From assembly GCF_900107275.1 (NCBI RefSeq), contig NZ_FNPI01000002.1, positions 353,473 to 417,472 of the forward strand: a stretch of DNA of 64,000 nucleotides, read 5' to 3'. Below the pieces are notes generated by a model that made no database searches, was not told the origin of the DNA, and worked only from the letters and a program-made list of their open reading frames with translations. Within the stretch, counting starts at the first letter, position 1. Each line of letters begins with the position of its first letter. Positions 36,600 to 46,407 of this stretch are shown here, piece after piece. Origin of the DNA: Evansella caseinilytica. Lineage in GTDB: Bacteria > Bacillota > Bacilli > Bacillales > Salisediminibacteriaceae. The translations under genes and the position numbers were made by a program.

Positions 36600-37754
36600 A
36601 TGAAAAAACATCTACTTATTTTCAGCATGGTAGCAGCTTTGCTATTCACTATCCCATACAATCAGACTTTCGCAGCAACCTATCCGGGGGATGTTTCTGC
36701 AAGAGGAGCAATATTGATAGAACAGGAAAGCGGGCGGGTCTTGTATGAAAAGGATGCGCATACTCCGATGAGAATTGCCAGTATTACAAAAATCATGACC
36801 GCTTTATTGGCGATAGAATCCGGACGACTCGAGGAGTGGGTAACTGTATCTTCGAATGCGGAAGGGACGGAAGGGTCGTCAATTTATTTGCGGGCGGGAG
36901 AACAAATAAAGCTCAAGGACCTTGTTTACGGATTAATGCTGCGGTCCGGTAACGATGCGGCAGTGGCAATCGCGGAGCATGTCGGCGGCAGCCTGGAAGG
37001 CTTTGTTTACATGATGAATGAAAAGCGCCAAGAATTAGGAATGCTGAACAGCGCTTTTGCCAATCCACATGGCCTGGATGACCATGAAGAGCATTACTCA
37101 ACGGCATATGACATGGCGATTTTGACAAGATATGCAATGGAAAATTCAATTTACCAGGAAATAAGCGGAACAAAATCGTACCGGTCCACAAACAAAAGTG
37201 AGGAAAATTACCGTGTGTTTAACAATAAAAACCGGCTGCTAACCCAGTTATACAAGCATTCGACAGGAGGAAAAACAGGCTATACAAAACGGGCTAAACG
37301 CACGCTCGTTTCCACGGCATCCAAGGACGGAATTGATCTTATTGCGGTGACGATCAACGCTCCGAGCGACTGGCATGATCATATGAATATGTTCGAATGG
37401 GCATTTAACACCTTTGAATTGACAACGATTGTAGAAGAAGGGAAAGTGGAAGAAATTGCGGATGAGTATTTTGAAAATAGTGTCTATGCCGAATATACTT
37501 TCGATTATCCGCTTGCAGATGATGAAAAAGATAAAATCAAGAAGCAATTGCTGCTGTACCGTCCGCCGGCGGATGAACGCTGGGAGAAGGAAGGACACCC
37601 GTACCCGATCGGCACCGTTCAAATAGAACTGGATAACACAATTATCGGCATTGTACCCCTCCGCTTTGAGCAGGAGGTAAAAGAAAAGAAATCTTTTTGG
37701 CGCGAACTGTTTGATCAATTGTTTATGACAACTGGAGTGAAAACGAGTGGTTAA
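36600..37754 (+). CDS. dacB: Sporulation D-alanyl-D-alanine carboxypeptidase (PBP5*)
   Basis: A 384-residue penicillin-binding protein that sets cortex cross-linking. ATG 36600 follows ACGGAGGATC; the longer upstream frame is not supported. Signal peptide ends near FAATYPG. Motifs SITK, SGN (LRSGNDAAV) and KTG (GGKTGYTKRAK). C-terminal hydrophobic tail is short. Overlaps spmA by 8 bases. Confidence 0.95.
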   Translation: MKKHLLIFSMVAALLFTIPYNQTFAATYPGDVSARGAILIEQESGRVLYEKDAHTPMRIASITKIMTALLAIESGRLEEWVTVSSNAEGTEGSSIYLRAGEQIKLKDLVYGLMLRSGNDAAVAIAEHVGGSLEGFVYMMNEKRQELGMLNSAFANPHGLDDHEEHYSTAYDMAILTRYAMENSIYQEISGTKSYRSTNKSEENYRVFNNKNRLLTQLYKHSTGGKTGYTKRAKRTLVSTASKDGIDLIAVTINAPSDWHDHMNMFEWAFNTFELTTIVEEGKVEEIADEYFENSVYAEYTFDYPLADDEKDKIKKQLLLYRPPADERWEKEGHPYPIGTVQIELDNTIIGIVPLRFEQEVKEKKSFWRELFDQLFMTTGVKTSG

Positions 37755-38337
37755 CATTATCTGGGTTTCGCTGTTTATCATTGGCCTTCTGTTTGCTGCG
37801 GTCAACGGAACGATGGACAAGGTAAATGAAGCACTTTTTCAAGGCGCGAAAGAGGCGGTGACCATTTGCTTTGGCTTGATCAGCGTGTTGACATTCTGGC
37901 TCGGATTAATGAAAATCGCAGAAAAATCCGGGCTTCTGCGGGGATTGAGCCGGTTGCTTCAGCCTGTCGCCCGCTTTTTGTTTCCTGAAGTTCCGAAGGA
38001 CCATCCGGCATTAGGATACATTCTTTCCAATATGAGCGCCAACATGTTTGGCTTGGGAAATGCGGCAACGCCTATGGGCATTAAAGCAATGGAAGAGCTG
38101 AAGCGATTAAACGGTGGCAAGAACGAGGCAAGCCGCTCGATGATTACGTTGTTGGCAATCAATACCGCAAGCATCACGCTGATTCCCACCACGGTAATAT
38201 CAATACGAATACAGTATGGTTCCGTTTCGCCAACAGAAATTGTCGGCACGACGATTCTGGCAACGGCTTGTTCCACTGCTGGTGCTGTCTTAGTTGATCG
38301 TTACTTCCATTATCGCAGAATGAAAAAAAGGATGTGA
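37747..38337 (+). CDS. spmA: Spore maturation protein A
   Basis: A 196-residue membrane protein with nucleoside-transporter-like gate segments; GTG start. LSNMSANMFGLGNAATPMG and LLAINTASITLIPTTVIS are family hallmarks. With SpmB it affects spore core dehydration. Two genes, spmA and spmB, are four bases apart. Confidence 0.95.
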   Translation: MVNIIWVSLFIIGLLFAAVNGTMDKVNEALFQGAKEAVTICFGLISVLTFWLGLMKIAEKSGLLRGLSRLLQPVARFLFPEVPKDHPALGYILSNMSANMFGLGNAATPMGIKAMEELKRLNGGKNEASRSMITLLAINTASITLIPTTVISIRIQYGSVSPTEIVGTTILATACSTAGAVLVDRYFHYRRMKKRM

Positions 38338-38341
38338 GTGT

Positions 38342-38872
38342 ATGGGTTGGGTAACGACGATATCCGTCTGGATCATCCCGATGTTTATTGCGCTGATCTT
38401 AGTGACAGGCACGATAAAAAAGGTTCCCACATACGAAACGTTTGTAGAGGGAGCTAAAGACGGGATTCAAATGTCCTTTTCCATCATTCCTTATCTCGTC
38501 GGCATGCTGGTGGCGATTACCGTTTTCCGAGAATCGGGGGCAATGGAATATATGTTTACCAAGCTGAGACCGTTTCTTGAGCTTGTCGGTATACCGGCCG
38601 AAATTATGCCGCTCGCACTTATTCGTCCGCTGTCCGGGACGGGGGCTTTAGGAATGACGAGCGATTTAATTGCCACCCATGGTCCGGATTCTTTTATCGG
38701 CAGGCTCGCTTCCACGATGCAGGGGAGCACAGATACCACCTTTTATGTTTTGACGGTTTATTTTGGCGCCGTCGGGATAAAAAAAATGGGCGACGCGCTC
38801 AAAGTTGGCTTGATTGCAGACGTCATCGGCATTGCCGCCTCCATCATCATCGTTTCGATTATTTTTTTATAA
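38342..38872 (+). CDS. spmB: Spore maturation protein B
   Basis: A 176-residue membrane protein, paralogue of SpmA. IALIRPLSGTGALGMTSDLI and MQGSTDTTFYVLTVYFGAVG are characteristic. The start is the ATG at 38342. A repeat array begins at the base after its stop codon. Confidence 0.95.
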   Translation: MGWVTTISVWIIPMFIALILVTGTIKKVPTYETFVEGAKDGIQMSFSIIPYLVGMLVAITVFRESGAMEYMFTKLRPFLELVGIPAEIMPLALIRPLSGTGALGMTSDLIATHGPDSFIGRLASTMQGSTDTTFYVLTVYFGAVGIKKMGDALKVGLIADVIGIAASIIIVSIIFL

Positions 38873-39297
38873 GTGTGTGTTCAAAAAGATCGCCTTTTAT
38901 CTTTTTGAACACACACGAAGCGATGAGTGGAGCCACCGCGTTCTTTAGCATGGGAGAAACGTACTTTTTCTCCCATGCGGCGGTGAATGCGAACCATCGC
39001 AACTAAAACAAAAAGATCGCCTTTTATCTTTTTGAACACACACGAAGCGATGAGTGGAGCCACCGCGTTCTTTAGCATGGGAGAAACGTACTTTTTCTCC
39101 CATGCGGCGGTGAATGCGAACCATCGCAACTAAAACAAAAAGATCGCCTTTTATCTTTTTGAACACACACGAAGCGATGAGTGGAGCCACCGCGTTCTTT
39201 AGCATGGGAGAAACGTACTTTTTCTCCCATGCGGCGGTGAATGCGAACCATCGCAACTAAAACAAAAAGATCGCCTTTTATCTTTTTGAACACACAC
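38873..39297. repeat. Three perfect 127-bp tandem copies of the structured element plus closing hairpin
   Basis: The motif AAAAAGATCGCC recurs with the same spacing of 127 bases at about 38883, 39010, 39137 and 39264; the units read the same. Each unit has GCGATG / CATCGC, CACCGC / GCGGTG and GCATGGGAGAA / TTCTCCCATGC hairpins, and the array ends with a fourth GATCGCC / CACACAC hairpin. Because 127 is not a multiple of three, three overlapping false ORFs arise on the minus strand. Confidence 0.93.
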
Positions 39298-39431
39298 TTC
39301 TGTATTTTCCCTCCCTGGAGCGATTTCCTTGTAACTCCCATGAAAAAAGGCTAAAATTAACGTTTGAAAATGATTCTAAAACGCCGAAACTAAATACGCA
39401 AGAAAATTCAGCCGAGAGGTGACATAATACA

Positions 39432-40151
39432 ATGGAACGTTTGCAAAAAGTTATTGCCCAATCAGGAATGACATCGCGAAGAAAGGCAGAGCAATTGATC
39501 ACGGAAGGAAAGGTTTTCGTAAACGGTAAGAAAATAACGGAATTAGGTACAAAAGTGGATCTTCACCAGGATGAAGTCGTCGTGAACGGCATTCCTATTG
39601 AAAAAGAGGCGCCGGTGTATTTTTTACTTTACAAGCCGGCGGGTGTCATTTCCGCGGCAAGTGACGATCGCGGGAGAAAAGTTGTGACGGATTATATCGA
39701 GACCGATAAACGGATATTTCCAATTGGACGTTTGGACTCGGACACATCCGGCTTGCTTTTACTGACGAATGACGGAGAATTTGCCAATTTATTAATGCAC
39801 CCGAAATACAAAGTTTACAAAACGTACATCGCCAAAGTGGAAGGCGTTCCCCTGCGCGAAACGGTAAAAAAATTAGAGAGAGGCATTAGACTGGAAGACG
39901 GAAAAACAGCGCCGGCAAAAGTGAAAGTCATTCGCTCTGATATAAAGAAGGGAACGAGCATTGTTGAGATCTCCATCCGCGAAGGAAGAAACCGCCAAGT
40001 CCGCAGGATGTTCGAAGCTGTCGGACATCCCGTGTTAAAATTAAAGCGGGAGCAGTACGGCGCCTTAACGTTGAAGGGCTTGAATGCAGGGGAATACAGA
40101 GAGCTGAAGCCGCATGAAGTGAAGCGTTTGCGGGAATTGGTTGTCACATAA
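39432..40151 (+). CDS. rluB: 23S rRNA pseudouridine synthase B
   Basis: A 239-residue RsuA-family enzyme. N-terminal S4 domain (MERLQKVIAQSGMTSRRKAE), catalytic Asp in FPIGRLDSDTSGLLLLTND, and the EGRNRQVRRMFEAVGHPV tail are present. GAGAGGTGACAT precedes ATG. Between spmB and resA as in B. subtilis (ypuL). Confidence 0.95.
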   Translation: MERLQKVIAQSGMTSRRKAEQLITEGKVFVNGKKITELGTKVDLHQDEVVVNGIPIEKEAPVYFLLYKPAGVISAASDDRGRKVVTDYIETDKRIFPIGRLDSDTSGLLLLTNDGEFANLLMHPKYKVYKTYIAKVEGVPLRETVKKLERGIRLEDGKTAPAKVKVIRSDIKKGTSIVEISIREGRNRQVRRMFEAVGHPVLKLKREQYGALTLKGLNAGEYRELKPHEVKRLRELVVT

Positions 40152-40257
40152 TTTTCACATTTGCCTGCGTTAAAAATCTATAAACAACATGAAAATAGTG
40201 TTAACATGAAATTATTATCAAATAATGTCTATTGTTCCAAACAGAAAATGGGGGAGT

Positions 40258-40788
40258 ATGATGAAGAAAAAAAGGCTTATTATCCGTTCTGTCATCTTGC
40301 TCGTAATGCTACTCGCTATCGGCAATGCCTTCTACAATCATTTTTCAGCGGAACGGGGCATCGTTGACGAAGGTGACATCGCACCGAATTTCGTATTAGA
40401 AGATTTGGATGGAAACAGGCTTGAGCTTGAGCAGTTGCGCGGAAAGGGAGTCTATCTGCATTTCTGGGCAACTTACTGTACTTACTGCCGACAAAAAATG
40501 CAGTACTTGAGAGATCATTACGAGGAGTACCAGGCAAAAGGGGTGGAGATTGTTGCCGTCAATGTTGCGGAATCTCAGCTGCAGGTAGAAAGGCATCTGG
40601 AGCGATTCGATATAAATTACGGCTTGTATCTCGACAAAGATTCGCTTGTTACTAATGCTTACGGCGTTGTCAGCCTGCCGACTGCGTTTTTGATTGACGA
40701 AGACGGCAGAGTGATCGAACGGGAAATTGGAGCAAAAACGGAGAAGCAAGTATTGGCATCGTTGAATAAATTAGTTCCTGGTAATTAA
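40258..40788 (+). CDS. resA: Thiol-disulfide oxidoreductase ResA, variant CTYC site
   Basis: A 176-residue membrane-anchored protein (start ATG 40258 or 40261 after TGGGGGAG) with one N-terminal span and an extracytoplasmic thioredoxin-like domain. Known ResA reduces apocytochrome c cysteines and has the motif CEPC; here it reads WATYCTYCRQKM near residues 73-84. The cis-Pro loop is SLPTAFLIDEDGR. First gene of resABC, 12 bases before resB. The changed motif removes the Glu thought to tune the ResA active site. Confidence 0.9.
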   Translation: MMKKKRLIIRSVILLVMLLAIGNAFYNHFSAERGIVDEGDIAPNFVLEDLDGNRLELEQLRGKGVYLHFWATYCTYCRQKMQYLRDHYEEYQAKGVEIVAVNVAESQLQVERHLERFDINYGLYLDKDSLVTNAYGVVSLPTAFLIDEDGRVIEREIGAKTEKQVLASLNKLVPGN

Positions 40789-40800
40789 TGGGGGAGAAAA

Positions 40801-42504
40801 ATGGAAAAAGTAAAATGTGATTGCGGCCATGTAAACCCTTACGGTACATATTTATGTGAGTCGTGCGGCAAACCGTTGATTGAAGATAAAGGAACAGTGG
40901 CGGATATGCGGTATGAGGGGGTGGCGCGGCGTTCGCAAACGTATTCAAAAACGATCATAGATAAAATCTGGAATTTCTTTTCATCGGTAAAAGTAGGTAT
41001 ATGGATTATTATTCTGCTGTTGCTGGCATCCGCGTTAGGATCGCTTCTTCCGCAGGAAATGTATCTGCCCAGGGGAGAGCAGGCGATCACTTATTATGAA
41101 GAGTACTACGGTTTTTTCGGGAAGCTGTTTTATCAATTAGGTTTTCATAATTTATATACATCCTGGTGGTATTTGTTGTTGATTGCGGCCCTTGGTATTT
41201 CGCTTGTCATCTGCAGTCTCGACCGCGTTGTTCCATTATATCGCGCACTGAAAACGCAGCGCGTCACCCGGCATGAGGGCTTTTTGAAGCGGCAAAGATT
41301 GATTGCAAAAACGGACAAGCTTGAGGATGCCCAGCAGGAAATCGCAAAAGCAGAAAAAATATTATTGGCTAAAAAATATCAGATTCGCAAGGAAAACGGC
41401 AACTTACTTGCGGAAAAAGGAAGATTCTCCAGGTGGGGGCCTTATATTAACCACGTCGGCTTAATCATCTTTCTGATCGGCGCGATGCTGCGGTTTTTTC
41501 CTGAAATGTATATTGATGATAACATCTGGGTTCGCGATGGAGAAGTAGCGGTCATTAAAGGAACGGACGGAGAGTTTTTTCTGAGAAATAACGGCTTTAC
41601 CGTGGAGCTTTATGATGAGGATGAGGAATTGTACCGTGAAGCGATGGAAAGAACCGGAAGTCCTGCTGTCAAATCGTATGAAACAGCGGCGACATTGCTG
41701 AAGCGGTCGAATACGGGGACGATCGGCGTCGACACAGAGCTGGAGGAAGTGAAAGACCACGTTATCCGCGTCAACGATCCGTTGACTTTTGAAGGCTACT
41801 CATTATATCAAGTAGATTATAAGCTGAATGAGCTGGCTGAATTTACTTTTGTATTGGAAGCTGCTGATGAACATGCCGACCAGTCGGAACTGGCTGATAT
41901 TCGGTTTACAGTGGATTTGTATGATCCGCAAACCGTGTATGAATTTGATAACGGCTTTCGGATCGACATTCTAGAATATTTTCCTAATTTTATCATCAAT
42001 GACGACCGTGAACCAAGTACAATGAACCGAATTCCTGATAACCCCCGTCTGATTTTTGCAGTGTTCACACCGGAAATGGATCCGGAAAAAGATACCGGAG
42101 AATTAAGTCTTGTCGGTATCCAGGTGAATGAACCGCTCAACGGGGAAAATGACTACATCATCCGGATGGTGGATGTGAAAATGAAAAATGTCACTGCTTT
42201 GACTGTCCGTAAAGACAGGACGATACCGATTTTAATTGTCGGCGGACTTATTTTTATGGTGGGACTTGTACAAGGTTCTTACTGGCATCATCGCAGAATC
42301 TGGCTGCAGGATCGGAACGGGGAAATCTGGGTAGCCGCGCATGCCAACAAAAACTGGTACGGTCTCAAGAAAGATTTACAGGCCGTTGCTGCCGGTTCAA
42401 AAATCCCTGTACCGACGGATCAGAAAGAATCGGAAGAAGCGGAACAAACAAGAAAAGTGAAAGAAGAAGGAGTGACAGAGGACGATGGTCGAACTGAGCA
42501 GTAA
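40801..42504 (+). CDS. resB: Cytochrome c biogenesis protein ResB
   Basis: A 567-residue Ccs1-type haem export protein. The N-terminus has a zinc-ribbon-like CDCGHVNPYGTYLCESCGKP, then membrane segments near residues 65-82, 120-140, 215-235 and 475-492 with a large outer domain between the last two. ATG follows GGGGGAGAAA. Overlaps resC by 20 bases. Confidence 0.94.
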   Translation: MEKVKCDCGHVNPYGTYLCESCGKPLIEDKGTVADMRYEGVARRSQTYSKTIIDKIWNFFSSVKVGIWIIILLLLASALGSLLPQEMYLPRGEQAITYYEEYYGFFGKLFYQLGFHNLYTSWWYLLLIAALGISLVICSLDRVVPLYRALKTQRVTRHEGFLKRQRLIAKTDKLEDAQQEIAKAEKILLAKKYQIRKENGNLLAEKGRFSRWGPYINHVGLIIFLIGAMLRFFPEMYIDDNIWVRDGEVAVIKGTDGEFFLRNNGFTVELYDEDEELYREAMERTGSPAVKSYETAATLLKRSNTGTIGVDTELEEVKDHVIRVNDPLTFEGYSLYQVDYKLNELAEFTFVLEAADEHADQSELADIRFTVDLYDPQTVYEFDNGFRIDILEYFPNFIINDDREPSTMNRIPDNPRLIFAVFTPEMDPEKDTGELSLVGIQVNEPLNGENDYIIRMVDVKMKNVTALTVRKDRTIPILIVGGLIFMVGLVQGSYWHHRRIWLQDRNGEIWVAAHANKNWYGLKKDLQAVAAGSKIPVPTDQKESEEAEQTRKVKEEGVTEDDGRTEQ

Positions 42505-43669
42505 TTTCCTGCACGTTGCTTTTTTCTTGTATTTGGCTGCTACCATTTTATTCGCAATAGCGATCACGGGTAGAAAATTTAAAGATAAACGAGGAGAAGA
42601 GAAGAACCGGTCAGGTACTATTGGTTATGTGGTCGCGGTGTTGGCCGTGCTGGCGGCACTGGCTTATTTTGTGGTGAGATGGATTGCTGTTAATCATGCA
42701 CCTGTCAGCAACATGTTTGAATATACAACGTTCCTGGGGATCTGTATGTCGCTGGCATTTGTGATTATCTATCCGATTTACCGGAACAATTATTTAGGGT
42801 TGTTCACAATGCCGGTTGTTATGCTGATCATTGCCTATGCATCCATGTTTCCGAGAGATGTCCAGCCGCTTATTCCGGCGCTGCAATCGGAGTGGTTAAC
42901 GATACATGTGATTACGGTTGCCTTAGGTCAGGGCATCCTTTCCATCAGTTTCATCGGCGGGCTCATTTACCTGCTGCGCGTTATTGATTTTTCAAAAGTG
43001 ACCCCAAAGGTGATCGGAATCGAATTTCTGTTGTTGTCAATAATGTGTGTGTTCGCTTATATCCTCCTTGCTATAGGATTTGGCGCAGCTGATTACGAAG
43101 CGCAATTCAATTATATTAACGAAAAAGGCGAGGATGCAGTCATGGTTTACAATAAGCCTGCTCTGATCGGTCCTAATCAGGGCGAGCTGATTACGGAGGG
43201 ACGCTTTGCTCCTTTCCTGTCGGCGCCTGCAATTATCCGCAGTAACGATTTAAATACGGTGATTTGGTCGATAGTCGGGGGAATGGTGTTGTACGGGCTC
43301 ATTCTTTTACTGGCAAGAAGACCGTTCGGAAGAGTCATTCAGCCGTTGCTGAAACGGGTGAATCCGCAGACAGTTGACGAATTAAGCTATCGTGCTGTGG
43401 CGATCGGTTTTCCAGTATTCGCCCTTGGCGGCTTAGTGTTTGCGATGATTTGGGCGCAGATAGCCTGGTCGCGATTTTGGGGCTGGGATCCGAAAGAGGT
43501 GTGGGCGTTAATTACCTTTTTGTTTTATGCTGCCTATCTTCATCTGCGGTTATCCAATGGATGGCATGGGGAAAAAAGCGCCTGGTTGTGCGTGATCGGC
43601 TTTGCCATTATTATGTTTAACTTAATTTTCGTCAACCTTGTTATTGCCGGACTGCATTCCTACGCTTAA
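42485..43669 (+). CDS. resC: Cytochrome c biogenesis protein ResC (CcsA family)
   Basis: A 394-residue haem-handling membrane protein with about eight spans. The WWD-type motif is seen as RFWGWDPKEVWALITFLFY near residues 335-353, and the flanking histidines are in VNHAPVSNMFEY, LTIHVI and AYLHLRLS. Works with ResB to ligate haem to apocytochrome c. Confidence 0.94.
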   Translation: MVELSSNFLHVAFFLYLAATILFAIAITGRKFKDKRGEEKNRSGTIGYVVAVLAVLAALAYFVVRWIAVNHAPVSNMFEYTTFLGICMSLAFVIIYPIYRNNYLGLFTMPVVMLIIAYASMFPRDVQPLIPALQSEWLTIHVITVALGQGILSISFIGGLIYLLRVIDFSKVTPKVIGIEFLLLSIMCVFAYILLAIGFGAADYEAQFNYINEKGEDAVMVYNKPALIGPNQGELITEGRFAPFLSAPAIIRSNDLNTVIWSIVGGMVLYGLILLLARRPFGRVIQPLLKRVNPQTVDELSYRAVAIGFPVFALGGLVFAMIWAQIAWSRFWGWDPKEVWALITFLFYAAYLHLRLSNGWHGEKSAWLCVIGFAIIMFNLIFVNLVIAGLHSYA

Positions 43670-43857
43670 GGAGGCGGCGGCATTTAGGAGGAATTAGAAA
43701 TCTCTTCCAATTTCCTTCAATATCACAAGGTTTCGCGGTTCGCGAATTGTTTTTTCTGTTGTTACAATAAACTGTTTTCTTTGGTAAAATAAATGAAGAT
43801 GTGTTTTTGCAGATATATGAAAACCAAATGTAAGACTTACACCGAGGGGGAATTTCC

Positions 43858-44574
43858 ATGTCTCAAGATGCTAAAATATTGGTTGTTGACGACGAAGAAC
43901 GTATTCGCCGCCTGCTGAAAATGTATTTGGAAAGAGAAGAGTATGATGTAGACGACGCAGAAAATGGAGAAAAGGCGTTGAAAATGGCATTGGAAGTCGA
44001 TTACGATTTAATTGTTTTAGATTTAATGATGCCGGGAATCGACGGTATCGAAGTGTGTGAAGAAATCAGGAAACAAAAAGCAACACCGATTATCATGCTA
44101 ACTGCCAAAGGAGAGGAAGCAAATCGGGTGCAGGGCTTTGAAGCAGGTACTGATGATTACATCGTGAAGCCGTTTAGTCCTCGCGAGGTTGTGTTGCGCG
44201 TAAAAGCGTTGCTGCGCCGTTCTTCATCGACGAAGTTTTTGCAGACGGAAACAACGACAAAGGATGTACTTGTTTTTCCGCATTTGACCATTGATAATGA
44301 TGCACACAGAGTAACCGCCGGCGGAAAGCATATCAATTTGACACCGAAGGAATATGAACTTCTCCATTACCTGGCGCAATCTCCGGATAAAGTATTTGCG
44401 CGGGAGCAGTTGTTAAAGGACGTATGGAATTACGAGTTTTTCGGAGATTTGCGAACAGTTGATACACATATTAAACGTTTAAGGGAAAAGTTGAACAAAG
44501 TGTCGCCGGAAGCGGCGAACATGATTTCTACGGTTTGGGGAGTCGGCTATAAATTCGAGGCCGTGAGAGAGTAA
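43858..44574 (+). CDS. resD: Response regulator ResD
   Basis: A 238-residue OmpR-type regulator: acidic pocket VVDDEE, phosphorylated Asp in LIVLDLMMPG, switch Lys in DDYIVKPFSP, and a C-terminal winged helix ending RLREKLNKVSPEAANMISTV. It controls aerobic and anaerobic respiration genes in B. subtilis. GAGGGGGAATT precedes ATG. It overlaps resE by one base (TAATG). Confidence 0.95.
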   Translation: MSQDAKILVVDDEERIRRLLKMYLEREEYDVDDAENGEKALKMALEVDYDLIVLDLMMPGIDGIEVCEEIRKQKATPIIMLTAKGEEANRVQGFEAGTDDYIVKPFSPREVVLRVKALLRRSSSTKFLQTETTTKDVLVFPHLTIDNDAHRVTAGGKHINLTPKEYELLHYLAQSPDKVFAREQLLKDVWNYEFFGDLRTVDTHIKRLREKLNKVSPEAANMISTVWGVGYKFEAVRE

Positions 44575-46358
44575 TGCTGCTGTTTCGAAGTGTTGTCGGA
44601 AAATTATGGATGACCATTCTCCTGCTCGTTTCTGTTGTCTTAATCGTTTTGACGATTTTGCTGCTGCAGTTTTTTCAGCATTTTCACACGGAGCAGGCGG
44701 AAAATCAATTGATGGACCACGCCTTGCTTATCAGCTCGTTGTTGGAAAACGAAGAAGCTGGTGATACGGCGTTGAAAATGAGCTTGAACATTTCTGAAAC
44801 GTATTCGACAAAAGCGGTCTTGATTACTGAGGAAGAACACTATTGGCTGACGGCAGTGGATGAACCTGAACACGATTTGCCAATCTCGGTCTTTCGTGAA
44901 GACCGGGATCTTTCACGTGTGCTGGCAGGTGAAACGATCGTGACGCAAGGGAATTTTTCCCTCCCAACCAACGGTCAGGCTGATTCCGACGTGCTGATGG
45001 TCGTCGGTATTCCAGTGGAACTGGCATCCGGCGGTACTGGTGCACTTTTTCTGTATCAGTCATTGGAAGGAGTCGAAAAAGCAACCAATCAAACAAAGAA
45101 TATCATCCTCCTTTCCGCGGGGATTGCCATTGTCCTGACAACGATCTTTGCTTTTTTTCTGACGACCCGCATCACCTCACCGCTGAGAAAAATGCGAAGT
45201 GCGTCGCTGGAGGTGGCCAAAGGGAATTTTCAAATGAAAGTGCCGATTTTAACAAATGATGAAATCGGTTTGCTGGCGATTGCCTTTAATCGGATGGCGA
45301 GAACTTTGAATACAAATTTAAATGCTTTGAATCAGGAAAAGGAACAGCTTTCCCGGATCTTAAGCTCGATGGCAGATGGTGTTATCACGCTGGACCGCGA
45401 AGGCTCGGTCATGGTCACAAATCCGCCTGCCAATGAATTTATCAGCGCGTGGTTATATGAACAGGGCTATGAGGTGGAGGAATCCGGCGAATTGCCGAAG
45501 GAACTACAGGAGCTGTTTGATCTGGTTGTCAAGGAAGAGCGTGAGCAGATGGGGGAAGTGGATGTTCAGGGGCGCAGCTGGGTCATTCTGATGACGCCGC
45601 TTTATGACCAGCAGGATGTGCGCGGGGCAGTTGCTGTGCTTCGCGACATGACGGAGGAACGGCTCCACGATAAATTGCGTAAAGACTTCATCGCCAATGT
45701 GTCGCATGAATTGAGAACGCCAATATCGATGCTGCAAGGCTACAGTGAAGCGATTATTGACGGCATTGCGGCAACGGAAGAGGAAAAGCTTGAGCTGGTG
45801 CAGATCATCTATGATGAATCGCTCAGAATGGGTCGCCTTGTCAATGAATTGCTGGACTTGGCAAGAATGGAGGCAGGCCATATACAATTGAATACAGAGC
45901 CGATGAATACCCCGGAGTTTTGCGAGCGGGTGTTAAGAAAGTTTCAAGGTGTGGCGAAGGACCACGGTATTAAGCTGATCAGCGCTATCCAAGAGGTTGA
46001 ACAAAATATTCACGGTGACGAGGACCGGATAGAACAAGTGCTGACAAATCTCATTGACAACGCGATCCGCCATACATCGGAAGACGGGAGCGTCACGCTT
46101 CGGGTCGAACCTTATCACAATGGTGTGAAAATCGATGTGAAGGATACAGGCTCCGGCATACCAGAGGAGGATTTGCCGTTTGTGTTTGAACGGTTCTATA
46201 AAGCCGACAAAGCGAGAACACGCGGCAGATCGGGCACCGGCTTAGGTCTGGCGATTGTCAAAAATATTGTGGAAGCACATCATGGAAAAGTATCTGCTCA
46301 CAGCAAGCTTGGGGAAGGAACGACATTTTCTGTGTTTTTACCTTATATTTCAGAATGA
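44574..46358 (+). CDS. resE: Sensor histidine kinase ResE
   Basis: A 594-residue membrane kinase: two N-terminal spans (about 10-30 and 168-190) flanking an outer domain, a HAMP linker (TTRITSPLRKMRSASLEVAK), a PAS domain, the phosphorylated His in NVSHELRTPISMLQGYSE, then N box NLIDNAIRHT, G1 DTGSGIPEED and G2 GTGLGLAIV. Partner of ResD. Confidence 0.95.
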   Translation: MLLFRSVVGKLWMTILLLVSVVLIVLTILLLQFFQHFHTEQAENQLMDHALLISSLLENEEAGDTALKMSLNISETYSTKAVLITEEEHYWLTAVDEPEHDLPISVFREDRDLSRVLAGETIVTQGNFSLPTNGQADSDVLMVVGIPVELASGGTGALFLYQSLEGVEKATNQTKNIILLSAGIAIVLTTIFAFFLTTRITSPLRKMRSASLEVAKGNFQMKVPILTNDEIGLLAIAFNRMARTLNTNLNALNQEKEQLSRILSSMADGVITLDREGSVMVTNPPANEFISAWLYEQGYEVEESGELPKELQELFDLVVKEEREQMGEVDVQGRSWVILMTPLYDQQDVRGAVAVLRDMTEERLHDKLRKDFIANVSHELRTPISMLQGYSEAIIDGIAATEEEKLELVQIIYDESLRMGRLVNELLDLARMEAGHIQLNTEPMNTPEFCERVLRKFQGVAKDHGIKLISAIQEVEQNIHGDEDRIEQVLTNLIDNAIRHTSEDGSVTLRVEPYHNGVKIDVKDTGSGIPEEDLPFVFERFYKADKARTRGRSGTGLGLAIVKNIVEAHHGKVSAHSKLGEGTTFSVFLPYISE

Positions 46359-46407
46359 GGATGACAAAAAAACGAGAAAGTTCTTGTTCCACAGGGAACA
46401 TTGCATA

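Noticed and set aside
38873..39297. CRISPR array
   Set aside because: Units are identical along their full 127 bases; there are no unique spacers and no cas genes nearby.
38881..39341. Three overlapping minus-strand ORFs of 82-103 codons with repeated sequence
   Set aside because: They follow from the 127-bp tandem repeat, which shifts frame at each unit. No ribosome sites, and the inner hairpins explain the conservation.
43740..43800. PhoP- or ResD-type boxes before resD
   Set aside because: TTGTTACAATAAACTG looked suggestive but no clear repeat spacing or promoter could be shown.
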